DNA from: Bradyrhizobium diazoefficiens
GTDB taxonomy: Bacteria; Pseudomonadota; Alphaproteobacteria; Rhizobiales; Xanthobacteraceae
DNA: 64,000 nucleotides
NCBI RefSeq assembly: GCF_018129965.1
Contig: NZ_JAFCKW010000003.1
Span: 248,001 to 312,000, forward strand
Reading direction: 5' to 3'
This document shows positions 8,393 through 16,737 of this stretch, piece by piece; the stretch's first letter is position 1, and every line of letters starts with the position of its first letter. Position numbers and translations under genes: made by a program. The notes under the pieces are model-generated. The model saw only the letters and a list, made by a program, of their open reading frames with translations, made no database searches and was not told where the DNA came from.

Positions 8393-8410
8393 GACCGCCT
8401 GGCGGCGGTC
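8393..8410. terminator. Hairpin between convergent genes
   Basis: GACCGCC and GGCGGTC pair around a 4-nt loop in the gap between two convergent genes. Position suggests a bidirectional terminator, but there is no T-run. Confidence 0.4.
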
Positions 8411-8432
8411 CCCCGGGTTGCAAGCTTGCTAA

Positions 8433-9032
8433 TCAGGCAGCTCGCTTGAAGGCCTCTCGTGCCGCTTCATTGGCGCGATCGAAGGCCAGACGCGTTTCGG
8501 TCAAGGCCGTCATGAGTGCCGACCACGAGTGGGTCCCGGCCTGTTTCAGCTTCTCCAGCTTCTTCTCCGCTTCGGCCGCATCGGCCGTCATGCGCGTCAC
8601 GGCCGCGTCGATGTCCGCCCGATGTGCGGACACAAACTTGACGGCATCGCTGCCGAGCTTATCGACGGCTTCACGCCACGCTTTCAGCTGCGCATCGGCC
8701 TGAAGCTTGAACGTCGCCTGCTGCTGCTCGACCTGCTTGCTGAAGCTTTCGACGTATTTTCCGGCTTCGGCCTCGAACCTCCGCCAGTCGGCTTCCATTT
8801 TCGATTTGGCCTGGGTCCAGGCCGTCTCGCCGGCTTCCGACTGCTGTTTCAACGTCTCACGGAATTCGTCGCGCTGCTTGCCGAGATCCGCGAGGACTTT
8901 CGTGGCCTTCTCGCGCAGATCGACCTGCACCCCGGCAGCCCTGGCCTCGAGCGAGGTCACCGTGGCTTCCATTTCGCCAAGACGTTCTTTGGCCCAGTTG
9001 GTGAAGAAGTTGATGTTGCTTTGCGTAACCAT
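8433..9032 (-). CDS. Coiled-coil protein, possibly phasin-like
   Basis: This 199-aa protein (start MVTQSNINFFTNWAKERLGEM) consists almost entirely of charged helical sequence, for example LREKATKVLADLGKQRDEF and KQVEQQQATFKLQADAQLKA. This predicts long coiled coils. It has no signal peptide or membrane segment. The N-terminal 17 codons of the open frame lack a ribosome binding site, so I start at 9032. Composition resembles phasins or other structural helical proteins, but no specific family is recognised. Confidence 0.75.
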   Translation of the reverse strand: MVTQSNINFFTNWAKERLGEMEATVTSLEARAAGVQVDLREKATKVLADLGKQRDEFRETLKQQSEAGETAWTQAKSKMEADWRRFEAEAGKYVESFSKQVEQQQATFKLQADAQLKAWREAVDKLGSDAVKFVSAHRADIDAAVTRMTADAAEAEKKLEKLKQAGTHSWSALMTALTETRLAFDRANEAAREAFKRAA

Positions 9033-9229
9033 TGCTTGATGTCCATGGTTCGAATGGTACCGCCCCGATGTCTCGGCTAGCACGCGAAGCGGGACCGCTT
9101 CTTGAGGTGGGTCAAGCCGCGACGTTCGCTTCGTTCGCCGAGAGGAATGCTGGGATGCACAGGACGGTCAGCTGACTCTGTCGCGGTACCGAGTATAGTC
9201 TTTCCGCCCTACGCCCAGGAGGACCGGCA

Positions 9230-9961
9230 ATGCCCCTCAAAGCCGTCGTCTTCGACGCCTACGGAACGCTCTACGACATCCAGTCGGTCGCCGACGTCAC
9301 CGAGGATGCGTTTCCGGGCTACGGCGAGATCATCACGCAGGTCTGGCGGATCAAGCAGCTCGAATACACCTGGCTGCGCTCGCTGATGCGACGCTACCAG
9401 GATTTCGCCTCCGTCACGCGTGACTCGCTCGCCTATACGCTGCGCGTACTCGGGCTCGCCTGTGACACCGAGACGTTCGCGCGCATCATCGACAAATATC
9501 TGCATCTCGACCTCTATCCGGACGCCGCGACCGCGCTCGCGGCGCTGAAACCGCGCAAGCTCGCCATTCTCTCCAATGGCAGCCCGGACATGCTCGACGC
9601 GCTCGTGCGCAACTCCGGCCTCGACCGCCTGCTCGACGCCACCATCAGCGTGGACGCAAAGACAATCTTCAAGCCGAGCCCGGAAGCCTACATGCTGATC
9701 GGCGAGGTACTCGGCACCGCGCCGGACGAGGTGCTGTTCGTCTCCTCCAATCCCTGGGACGTTGCAGGTGCCAAATCATTCGGCCTCAACGTCGCCTGGA
9801 TCGAGAGGGTGACGCCGGAGGCGATGGCGCTGGCTTGCGTCGCGAACGAACTCGTGGCACCGCTGACGATGTTCAAGGCGATCCGCACCCAGATGGACGA
9901 GCTCGGCTTTGCGCCGGACCACCGCGTCCGCTCGCTTTCCGAGTTGCCCGGGATCGCTTGA
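9230..9961 (+). CDS. HAD-superfamily L-2-haloacid dehalogenase (type II)
   Basis: This is a hydrolase of the type II 2-haloacid dehalogenase subfamily, 243 aa. All four HAD motifs are visible. The nucleophile Asp is in VVFDAYGTLYD (residues 6-16) and motif II is AILSNGSPDML near 118. Motif III is the lysine in IFKPSPEAY near 146 and motif IV is FVSSNPWDVAGAKSFGL near 170. A strong AGGAGG ribosome binding site precedes the ATG. Known members convert L-2-haloacids to D-2-hydroxyacids; the natural substrate here may differ. Confidence 0.9.
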   Translation: MPLKAVVFDAYGTLYDIQSVADVTEDAFPGYGEIITQVWRIKQLEYTWLRSLMRRYQDFASVTRDSLAYTLRVLGLACDTETFARIIDKYLHLDLYPDAATALAALKPRKLAILSNGSPDMLDALVRNSGLDRLLDATISVDAKTIFKPSPEAYMLIGEVLGTAPDEVLFVSSNPWDVAGAKSFGLNVAWIERVTPEAMALACVANELVAPLTMFKAIRTQMDELGFAPDHRVRSLSELPGIA

Positions 9962-10001
9962 GCGCCACCGCTGCATGTAGATCTCCTATGAGCTGACTGG
10001 A

Positions 10002-10469
10002 ATGAGCCTGCAATCCGTTCGCGCCTTCTTCGCCGAAAAAGCCCCCGACATATCAGTCATGGAATCACCGATCAGCTCGGCCACGGTGCCGCTGGCCGCG
10101 GAGGCCTATGGCGTCGAGCCCGGGCGGATCGCCAAGACGCTGAGCTTGCGCGTCGGCGAGCGCGTCATCCTGATCGTCGCCGCCGGCACCTCGCGCATGG
10201 ACAACAAGAAAGTGAAGGCGCAGTTCGGCGGCAAGCCGAAGATGCTGGGACTGGAAGAGGTCGCCGAGATCACCGGCCACGAGGTCGGCGGCGTCTGTCC
10301 GTTCGGGCTGAAATCGCCGCTGCCGGTCTATTGCGACGAGTCGCTGAAGGCCTACGACGTCGTTCTTCCGGCAGCGGGTTCGACTCATAGCGCGGTGCGC
10401 ATTGCGCCCGACCGGATGGCCGAACTCGTCGGCGCCGAATGGGTCGACGTTTGCGAGGTCAAGCCTTAG
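10002..10469 (+). CDS. YbaK/EbsC-family aminoacyl-tRNA deacylase-like protein
   Basis: This 155-aa protein has the YbaK/ProX fold that hydrolyses mischarged aminoacyl-tRNAs in trans. Typical segments are RIAKTLSLRVGERVILIVAAG, KKVKAQFGGKPKMLGLEEV, EVGGVCPFGLKSPLPVYCDE and the C-terminal AAGSTHSAVRIAPDRMAEL. Subfamily specificity (Cys-tRNAPro, Ala-tRNAPro or other) cannot be told by eye. It is convergent with a LysR gene. Confidence 0.88.
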   Translation: MSLQSVRAFFAEKAPDISVMESPISSATVPLAAEAYGVEPGRIAKTLSLRVGERVILIVAAGTSRMDNKKVKAQFGGKPKMLGLEEVAEITGHEVGGVCPFGLKSPLPVYCDESLKAYDVVLPAAGSTHSAVRIAPDRMAELVGAEWVDVCEVKP

Positions 10470-10510
10470 GGCGCGCGACGGATGGCCCCAAGTCAGGGGT
10501 GCGCGACGCG

Positions 10511-11407
10511 TCACATTGAGGCTGCATCCGCGGTTGCAAGCAGCCGATCGCGCAAAGCGTCGATGAAGGCGCGCACCCGGGCAGGCATGTGAGTGCGGGT
10601 CGGGTAAACGGCCCATATCCCGACTTCCAGCGCTTTGACATCGGTCAGGACGATACGCTTCAATTCTCCGCGCTCGATCTGCTCGTGCACGTCCGCGTAA
10701 GTCAGCATGGCGAGACCGACGCCTGCGATGCAGGCTGCCCGTACCGCATCGACCGTGCTGACCGACAAGGGACCGTTGATCCGGACCCGGTGCATTTCGC
10801 CGCCGCGCGTGAATGGCCAATTGTCCATGGCATGAAGCTTGATGCAGGGGTGGCTGACCAAATCGTCTGTCGTCCCGGGCTCTCCGAAGCGCGCGACATA
10901 TGCCGGCGAGGCGATCAGCGTAAATGGATTGTTGGCGACCTTCGTCGCGATCATGTCCGAGGGCTTCATCACCGCGACGCGAACCGCGACATCGAGGCCT
11001 GCCGTCGCAATGTCAACGACACCGTCGCTGAGAGTCAAATCGACGCGCAGCGCAGGATTGTCCGCGATCAACGCGGCCACGACCGGGACAACGACGGAAT
11101 GTCCGATGACGTTCGGCGCCGTGATCTTCAACACGCCGGAGAGGCCCGAGCCGCCGGATGAGATCGAATCCAGCGCCGAATCGCGGGCGTCCATGAGGGT
11201 GACGGCGTGAGGCAAAAAGGCCTCGCCCTCGGGCGTGAGTGACAGCGACCGGGTCGTGCGATGGAACAGGCGCACGCCCAACTCGGCTTCGAGGCTTGCC
11301 AACCTGCGGCTGACCAGCATCGGCGTCGTGCCCATCTGGCGGGCCGCAGCCGACAGGCTGCCGACGGACGCAATGGCGCGAAACAAAGCCACATCTGCAA
11401 GATCCAT
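10511..11407 (-). CDS. LysR-family transcriptional regulator
   Basis: This 298-aa regulator has an N-terminal winged HTH (DLADVALFRAIASVGSLSAAARQMGTTPMLVSRRLASLEAELGVRLFHRTTRSLSLTPEG) and a periplasmic-binding-protein-like effector domain. It diverges from the ene-reductase gene at 11553. A symmetric LysR-type box lies in the gap, so it most likely controls that gene and perhaps the downstream ABM, hydrolase and peroxiredoxin-like genes. The inducer is unknown; electrophiles or oxidants would fit the target enzymes. Confidence 0.92.
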   Translation of the reverse strand: MDLADVALFRAIASVGSLSAAARQMGTTPMLVSRRLASLEAELGVRLFHRTTRSLSLTPEGEAFLPHAVTLMDARDSALDSISSGGSGLSGVLKITAPNVIGHSVVVPVVAALIADNPALRVDLTLSDGVVDIATAGLDVAVRVAVMKPSDMIATKVANNPFTLIASPAYVARFGEPGTTDDLVSHPCIKLHAMDNWPFTRGGEMHRVRINGPLSVSTVDAVRAACIAGVGLAMLTYADVHEQIERGELKRIVLTDVKALEVGIWAVYPTRTHMPARVRAFIDALRDRLLATADAASM

Positions 11408-11420
11408 ATTTTAACGCTAA

Positions 11421-11439
11421 ACGATATAGTTCTTATCGT
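11421..11439. promoter_or_regulatory. Candidate LysR box (ACGATA-N7-TATCGT)
   Basis: Perfect 6-bp arms around a 7-nt spacer include the ATA-N7-TAT (T-N11-A) core of LysR-type operators. It lies 14 bp upstream of the LysR start and about 114 bp upstream of the divergent ene-reductase. This is the expected place for autoregulation and target activation. Confidence 0.6.
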
Positions 11440-11552
11440 CCATCCCCTCTTCTGTAGCCGTGCGCCGGAAGCTAATTCACCACCCAGCAAGCGAATGACC
11501 GCTTGTTTTGAAGCTCAAACCATCAGGTTTGATGTTTCGGGAGGCCTGGACG

Positions 11553-12656
11553 ATGGATGTCGACAGCAGCGCGCTTTTCGCGCCGATCGTTATAAACGGC
11601 CATACTGTCAAGAACCGCCTGTCGGTCGCGCCGATGACGCGGATCACCGCGACCCGCGATGGCAAGGCGACCGAAACCATGACCCGCTATTATGCGCGTT
11701 TCGCGCGGGGCGGATTCGGGGCGGTCACCACCGAGGGCATCTACACCGATCAGGCATTTTCGCAGGGCTACCTGCATCAGCCTGGCATGGCCGACGAGGC
11801 GCAGGCCAATGCCTGGAAGCCGGTCGTCGACGGCATCAAGGCGCACAGCGCGTTCGCCATCGCCCAGATCATGCATGCCGGTGCAATCAGCCAGGGCAAT
11901 CGCTTTCGCGACAGCACGGTGGGACCGTCTGCAATCCAGCCGAAGGGCGAACAGATGAGTGTCTATCACGGAAGGGGCCGCTACGCCGTGCCGGCCGTGA
12001 TGACGGAGACTGAGATTGCCGACGCCATCAGCGGCTTTGCTCAGTCGGCGGGGCGCGCAATCGACCTTGCCGGGTTTGACGCCATCGAGATCCATGGCGC
12101 CAACGGATATCTGCTCGATCAGTTCTTGAGTGGTAACACCAACACCAGAGCGGATCGGTGGGGCGGCGCCACGGCGAACCGCGTGCAATTGATCCTCGAA
12201 ACCTTCAAGGCGGTGCGTGCGAAGGTCGGCGACAAGGTGCCAGTCGGGGTCCGCATCTCCCAGGGGAAGGTGAACGACCACCATCACAAATGGGCCGATG
12301 CGGAGCGCGATGCGGAAATCATATTCGGCAGCCTCGCGGACGCCGGTGCCGACTTCATCCACGTGACCGAATTCGAGGCGTGGAAGCCGGCATTCGCATC
12401 GCAAGGTCCATCCTTGATGCATCTCGCCAAGCGCAACGCACCCAAGGCGGCGATCCTTGCCAATGGCGGTCTGCATAATGTCGCGCAGGCGGTGGCGGCG
12501 CTCGACGACGGTGCCGACATCGTCACCATCGGCCGCGGGGCGCTGGCGAATCCCGACTTTCCCCGGCGCCTGTCCGAGCACCGCGTGCTCAGAGACTTCG
12601 ATCCGACGATCCTGGGGCCCATCGCGAACGTCAAGGAAACCGAGCTTGCGATGTGA
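11553..12656 (+). CDS. Old-yellow-enzyme family NADH:flavin oxidoreductase
   Basis: This FMN-dependent TIM-barrel oxidoreductase of 367 aa starts MDVDSSALFAPIVING, preceded by GGGAGG. Motifs are NRLSVAPMTRITATRDG, IAQIMHAGAI, the barrel signature IEIHGANGYLLDQFLSGNTNTR near residue 175 and ILANGGLHN with IVTIGRGALANPDFP near the C-terminus. Members reduce activated C=C bonds using NAD(P)H. Position beside a LysR gene and ahead of ABM and peroxiredoxin-like genes suggests detoxification of reactive electrophiles. Confidence 0.9.
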   Translation: MDVDSSALFAPIVINGHTVKNRLSVAPMTRITATRDGKATETMTRYYARFARGGFGAVTTEGIYTDQAFSQGYLHQPGMADEAQANAWKPVVDGIKAHSAFAIAQIMHAGAISQGNRFRDSTVGPSAIQPKGEQMSVYHGRGRYAVPAVMTETEIADAISGFAQSAGRAIDLAGFDAIEIHGANGYLLDQFLSGNTNTRADRWGGATANRVQLILETFKAVRAKVGDKVPVGVRISQGKVNDHHHKWADAERDAEIIFGSLADAGADFIHVTEFEAWKPAFASQGPSLMHLAKRNAPKAAILANGGLHNVAQAVAALDDGADIVTIGRGALANPDFPRRLSEHRVLRDFDPTILGPIANVKETELAM

Positions 12657-12801
12657 CACCGATCCGACGGCCACAGTTCGCCATTCGCGGATCCACGGTC
12701 GTCTGGTGGTTCGACATCGCCAACAACTTCTCTGACATCCAGAGAAGATACGTCGTGCCTACGAACGTAGACATCACCGAGCGCTCAAGAGGATAAGTCA
12801 A

Positions 12802-13098
12802 ATGGCAAAATTCGCATTTCTCGTCGAGATGAAAGCCAAGCCTGGAAAAGAAGCCGAGGTTGAGACGTTTCTCGCGAAAGAAGCGTCGCTGGTGAAGGGC
12901 GAGGCTGGAACCCTGACGTGGGTTGCCGCAAAGATCGAAGGTGAAACGGGGATCTATCGGGTGTTCGACACGTTCGACACCGAAGCCGCCCGTGAAGCCC
13001 ATATGAACGGCGAAGCAGGACGCGAGTTCGTCGAGAGGTCGAACGATCTGTTCACCGAAGCCAAGATCAGTCGCCTGACGGTGGTTGCCCAGAAGTAA
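12802..13098 (+). CDS. Antibiotic biosynthesis monooxygenase (ABM) domain protein
   Basis: This 98-aa single-domain ABM / dimeric alpha-beta-barrel protein begins MAKFAFLVEMKAKPGKEAEV. It includes TLTWVAAKIEGETGIYRVFDTFDTEAAREAHMNG. Members act as cofactor-free monooxygenases on quinone or aromatic substrates, or as small dimeric sensors. It is co-directional with the ene-reductase (145 bp gap) and the next hydrolase. An AGAGGA ribosome binding site is present. Confidence 0.88.
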   Translation: MAKFAFLVEMKAKPGKEAEVETFLAKEASLVKGEAGTLTWVAAKIEGETGIYRVFDTFDTEAAREAHMNGEAGREFVERSNDLFTEAKISRLTVVAQK

Positions 13099-13202
13099 TG
13101 CCGCACGTCGGATCTTTGTTATCACGGCGGACATGATCTTGGGCGGCTGGTGCGACGCAGGCGCCAGCCGCCCATCCGGCGCGACATTCCTCGAAAGGAT
13201 AA

Positions 13203-13901
13203 ATGATGGATATCAGATCATCCAGGCCTACCATCGTGCTTGTGCACGGGGCGGTCGAAGACTCGTCGATCTGGACTCATGGAGTCGTCCAGGCGCTCCA
13301 GCGCAACGGCTACCCTTTCAAGGTCTTTTCCAATCCGCTGCGAGGCGTGGCGCACGATGCGGCCTATTTGCGCAGCCTGCTGGACACGATCGACGGTCCG
13401 GTGATCCTCGTTGCCCACGCCTATGGCGGGGCCATCATCAGCCAGGCGGGAGACGATCCCAATGTCAAGGGGCTTGTCTACGCCGGCTCGCCCATGCCCG
13501 GCGTTGGTGAATCGACAAACGATTGTCTCGAACGGTTTCCCGGCGGCGACTTCGCCACGTCCGTCGAGCTGATCCCGTTCGCCTTGCCCGACGGAACCTG
13601 CGGCGCCAATCTCGTCGTCAAAGCCGACAAGTACAGCTACCTCTTGGCCGCCGACGTGCCTCAGAGCGTGCTCGCGCTGATGATCGCCACCCAGCGGCCC
13701 ATCGCGTTGGCCGCCCTGAATGAGAAACTGACATCGGCTGCATGGACGAGCAAGCCAAGCTGGCAAATCAGGCCCCTGCTGGATCCCGTCATCCCCCAGG
13801 CGGAATTCGAATTCGAAGCCGATCGTGCCCGCGCGCACGTCATTGAGCTGAAATCTTCGCACGCGACCCCGTCACGTTTCCCGACGTCGTGGTCGATGTG
13901 A
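13203..13901 (+). CDS. Alpha/beta-hydrolase-like protein; active-site Ser absent, 3' end frameshifted
   Basis: The fold is that of small EstC-type alpha/beta hydrolases: PTIVLVHGAVEDSSIW near residue 9, LRSLLDTIDGPVILVAHAYGG near 55-77. The nucleophile elbow reads HAYGG, where relatives have HSYGG, so the catalytic serine is replaced by alanine. After ELKSSHATP the frame is lost at a run of four Cs (13867-13870). Restoring one base continues VTFPDVVVDVIGQAAHATAS and ends at 13933, as expected for the family. The protein is therefore probably inactive or a decaying gene. Confidence 0.72.
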   Translation: MMDIRSSRPTIVLVHGAVEDSSIWTHGVVQALQRNGYPFKVFSNPLRGVAHDAAYLRSLLDTIDGPVILVAHAYGGAIISQAGDDPNVKGLVYAGSPMPGVGESTNDCLERFPGGDFATSVELIPFALPDGTCGANLVVKADKYSYLLAADVPQSVLALMIATQRPIALAALNEKLTSAAWTSKPSWQIRPLLDPVIPQAEFEFEADRARAHVIELKSSHATPSRFPTSWSM

Positions 13902-13993
13902 TCGGACAGGCTGCCCATGCAACCGCGTCCTGACGGCGGTGCTCGATTTTTCGGTCGTCACCGCGCCCCCAACGACAACCCATGAGATGATCG

Positions 13994-14698
13994 ATGACCC
14001 TTCAGGAAACCTTCGCTAAAATCGCAAAATCCGGCCTGCCGCTGCAAGGCAAGCTCGACGCGTTCAAATTCGAATTCGACAACAACCTCGCGCCGCCGGC
14101 GGCCGTCGAAGCGCTGCACCGTGCGACCGACGAACTCATCGCCTCCGGCGCGCAGAGCCGTGCCTTGAAAGCCGGGGACGTTGCGCCGGAGTTCACGCTT
14201 CCGGATCCCGATGGCAATCCCGTCTCGTCCAGGACGCTGCTCGCAAAAGGGCCGCTCGTGGTCACATTCTATCGCGGCGCCTGGTGTCCGTTCTGCAACT
14301 TCGACCTGAGCGCACTGGAAGAGGCCCGTTCGGACATCGAGTCGCGCGGTGCGACAATGGTTGCGATCTCGCAGCAGACGGGACCGAATAGCCGCAAATC
14401 GCAGCGGCAGAACGGCCTGGGCTTCCCGATCCTTGGCGACCATGGTGGCGCGATCGCCGCCCGGTTCGGCGTGCGCTGGACTTTGCCGGACTATCTGCGC
14501 GAGGTCCACAAGGCGCTTGGCGCGGATTTGACACAGTTCAACGGCGAGGACAGCTGGACCCTGCCGATGCCCGCCCGCTATGTCATCGCGCAGGATGGTT
14601 CGATCGCTTACGCCGAGGTGAACGCCGACTATACCCGACGGCCGGAGCCTGCCGCGATCTTCCCGATCCTCGAACAGCTGGGCCGCGGAGCCAAGTAG
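13994..14698 (+). CDS. Peroxiredoxin-like (AhpC/TSA, thioredoxin-fold) protein
   Basis: This 234-aa thioredoxin-fold protein has an N-terminal helical extension and the AhpC/TSA core. The core includes AGDVAPEFTLPDPDGNPVSS, then the redox motif FYRGAWCPFCNFDLSAL near residues 93-109, AISQQTGPNSRK and FPILGDHGGAIAARFGV. The CPFC pair resembles a peroxidatic/resolving arrangement. It likely reduces peroxides or thiols and closes the LysR-linked detoxification cluster. Confidence 0.87.
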   Translation: MTLQETFAKIAKSGLPLQGKLDAFKFEFDNNLAPPAAVEALHRATDELIASGAQSRALKAGDVAPEFTLPDPDGNPVSSRTLLAKGPLVVTFYRGAWCPFCNFDLSALEEARSDIESRGATMVAISQQTGPNSRKSQRQNGLGFPILGDHGGAIAARFGVRWTLPDYLREVHKALGADLTQFNGEDSWTLPMPARYVIAQDGSIAYAEVNADYTRRPEPAAIFPILEQLGRGAK

Positions 14699-14754
14699 AC
14701 GAGACGTGCCGGGAATATTGTGAGTTTCCCGCCACCCCTGCCCCCCGGTCAGAG

Positions 14755-14782
14755 CCGATCCACAACAGCGCTTGTGGATCGG
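14755..14782. terminator. Perfect 11-bp hairpin between convergent genes
   Basis: CCGATCCACAA and TTGTGGATCGG pair perfectly around a 6-nt loop, 57 bp after the peroxiredoxin stop and 16 bp beyond the end of the converging gene. A bidirectional terminator is likely, although no T-run follows. Confidence 0.55.
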
Positions 14783-14797
14783 GTTGAGCCTGCAGAC

Positions 14798-15136
14798 CTA
14801 TTCGTCATCCTCGTAAGTTCGGGGCGGGGAATACGGCGGCACGTAATTGTAACGTGGCGCCTGGCGACCACGTGGCAATGCAGGCTGCGATTGGGCCTGA
14901 TCGTTGGACCTGAAGACGGCTCGGCACGCGGGCGACAGTTGCGGCGTATTCTGCTGCAGGCAATCCGTGATACGGCCGACATCCGGAACCTGGTCGCTGC
15001 ACAGGCGCCACACATCCGGTGTGCAGGCCATCTGCTGTTCCATGGTACCGCGATTTTCCTGCGCGAAGGCCACGTCTTGCGCGACGAGGCCGCCAAGCGC
15101 GAGCGCAGCACCCAGCACGATCCGCTGTGTTCCCAT
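14798..15136 (-). CDS. Small exported cysteine-containing protein (112 aa)
   Basis: This secreted protein starts MGTQRIVLGAALALGGLVAQDVAFAQ, a clear signal peptide, after GAGGAATTTGGAC. The mature part has four cysteines (MACTPDVWRLCSDQVPDVGRITDCLQQ and SPACRAVF), a pattern of small periplasmic proteins resembling single cysteine-rich repeats. A proline/arginine/tyrosine-rich tail (RYNYVPPYSPPRTYEDDE) follows. Function unknown. Confidence 0.78.
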   Translation of the reverse strand: MGTQRIVLGAALALGGLVAQDVAFAQENRGTMEQQMACTPDVWRLCSDQVPDVGRITDCLQQNTPQLSPACRAVFRSNDQAQSQPALPRGRQAPRYNYVPPYSPPRTYEDDE

Positions 15137-15231
15137 GTCCAAATTCCTCTCAAGTCACGAATTCTCATCAATCAATGTGACGCGAGGTAGTTCTCACCAA
15201 ACAAAAAAATGTGAAAATCGGAGGCTTTGGC

Positions 15232-16218
15232 CTACTCCACCTTGCCGATCTTCTTCACCGCCGCGATCAGCCGTGCGCTGTCGACTGCCACGAATTCCGA
15301 AAAGGCTGGCGCATCCTGATACGCGACGAGACTGCCGGAGGTCGCGAAGGCCTTCAGGACATCGGGGCTCGTCATCGCCTGCCCCATGGCCTCGCGCAGC
15401 CGGGTCGCGATCGGCGCCGGCAGCGCGCTCTGTGCGAACAAGCCGGCCCAGATGTACATCTCGACATCCTTGTAGCCGAGTTCCTGAAAGGTCGGAACAT
15501 CCGGGAAGCTCGCGATGCGCTGCGCGCCGCTATTGCCGAGCACGCGCAGCTTGCCGTCGTCGACCTGCGGTTTCAGCGTTCCGGGTGCGGCCGCGATCGC
15601 CTGCACGGTACCGCTGAGCAGTGCGGTCAGCGCCGGCCCCGCGCCGCGGAACGGCACGTGCAGCAATTTGATATCGGCGCTGCCAGCGAACATCTCCATC
15701 GCCATATGCAGCGTGCCGTAGGGGCCCGAAGAGCCATAGGTGATCTGGCCCGGACGCTTCCTCGCATCCGCGACGAAATCCTGCGCGGTCTGCCACGGTG
15801 CCGACGCCGGCACAGCAAGCAAGGTCGGATCGGCCAGCACGCGCGCGATGGGCATGAATTGCGCGACCTCATAGGCGACGGGACGGTCGAACAGCCGGTC
15901 GGCTTCGGGGAGTACCGCGAGCGAGGACAGTGTCATCAGCAGTGTGTAGCCGTCAGGCTCCGCGCGCGCCGCGGCGGCATTGCCAACCGATCCGCCGCCG
16001 CCTCCGGCGCGATTATCGACGATGACAGGCTTGCCGAGGATCCGCTCCAGCGCCATCGCGACGGGGCGCGCAGCAAGATCGGCTTGCCCGCCGGCCGGGA
16101 ACGGCACGATCATGGTGATATTCCGCACCGGATAGGTTTGCGCGCAGGCCCGGTCCGGCAAGGCCGCGCGCAACAACGGCAGTGCGGCGGCGGCGCGCAG
16201 GATATCGCGTCGATCCAT
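15232..16218 (-). CDS. Tripartite tricarboxylate transporter substrate-binding protein (TctC/Bug family)
   Basis: This 328-aa periplasmic receptor begins with a signal sequence (MDRRDILRAAAALPLLRAALPDRACAQ) of twin-arginine-like type. Bug-family signatures are YPVRNITMIVPFPAGGQADLAARP, GKPVIVDNRAGGGGGSVG and ARAEPDGYTLLM. Later segments are LLHVPFRGAGPALTALLSG and SFPDVPTFQELGY. Such receptors bind carboxylates. No tctA or tctB membrane gene is adjacent, so it is an orphan receptor as is common in this lineage. Confidence 0.93.
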   Translation of the reverse strand: MDRRDILRAAAALPLLRAALPDRACAQTYPVRNITMIVPFPAGGQADLAARPVAMALERILGKPVIVDNRAGGGGGSVGNAAAARAEPDGYTLLMTLSSLAVLPEADRLFDRPVAYEVAQFMPIARVLADPTLLAVPASAPWQTAQDFVADARKRPGQITYGSSGPYGTLHMAMEMFAGSADIKLLHVPFRGAGPALTALLSGTVQAIAAAPGTLKPQVDDGKLRVLGNSGAQRIASFPDVPTFQELGYKDVEMYIWAGLFAQSALPAPIATRLREAMGQAMTSPDVLKAFATSGSLVAYQDAPAFSEFVAVDSARLIAAVKKIGKVE

Positions 16219-16361
16219 GGCATGTCCCTCCCCCGGTTTTTCTTGTTACCCAGCGTAGCGTGGCCTTCGGCAAGAACAAGCCGTTTACGACGTGTTATCC
16301 ATGCCGGGCCGGACCCGGAACGCAGCTCCCCTCCTTCGGTTAGTCTGCGAGGGAGAGCACC

Positions 16362-16619
16362 ATGGAAAAAATTGCGACCATCGAGGGTGCCCTGGACGAT
16401 TTGCTGGTGAATCTCGCAGCCATCGTCCTGCGGCTTTCAAGGCCGGATGTGACGCGAACGCCAGAAGCGCGCCAAGCGCTGGCGCTATCGGTGCATCAAT
16501 ACGCGGTGTGCGCGGCGCGCTCCAGCGATCCGCGTGTGCACGAATTGAAATTACAGTTGGAAGAGACGCTGAAGCCAGCCTTGCGCATCGTTGCAAGAGG
16601 CGGCGTGAAGGTGTCGTAG
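16362..16619 (+). CDS. Small hypothetical protein (85 aa)
   Basis: This soluble helical protein begins MEKIATIEGALDDLLVNLAAIVLRLSRPD and ends GGVKVS. A GGGAGAG ribosome binding site precedes the ATG at good spacing. No signal peptide or recognised domain. A palindromic repeat follows 9 bp after the stop. Confidence 0.6.
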   Translation: MEKIATIEGALDDLLVNLAAIVLRLSRPDVTRTPEARQALALSVHQYAVCAARSSDPRVHELKLQLEETLKPALRIVARGGVKVS

Positions 16620-16628
16620 TCGCACGCC

Positions 16629-16713
16629 GTCGTTGCGAGGAGCGCTTGCGACGACACAATCCAGACTGTCTCTGCGGAGGGATTCTGGATTGCTTCGCTG
16701 CGCTCGCAATGAC
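16629..16713. repeat. Palindromic repeat (GTCGTTGCGAGGAGCG...CGCTCGCAATGAC)
   Basis: Long inverted arms (left ending CAATCCAGA, right starting TCTGGATTGC) surround a CTGTCTCTGCGGAGGGAT centre. I recognise this as a widespread intergenic palindrome of Bradyrhizobium and relatives. It lies between convergent genes and could fold as a terminator-like stem. The left arm has several mismatches, so it is a slightly decayed copy. Confidence 0.8.
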
Positions 16714-16737
16714 CCGTTCGTTGAGAGGTGCTCGCTT

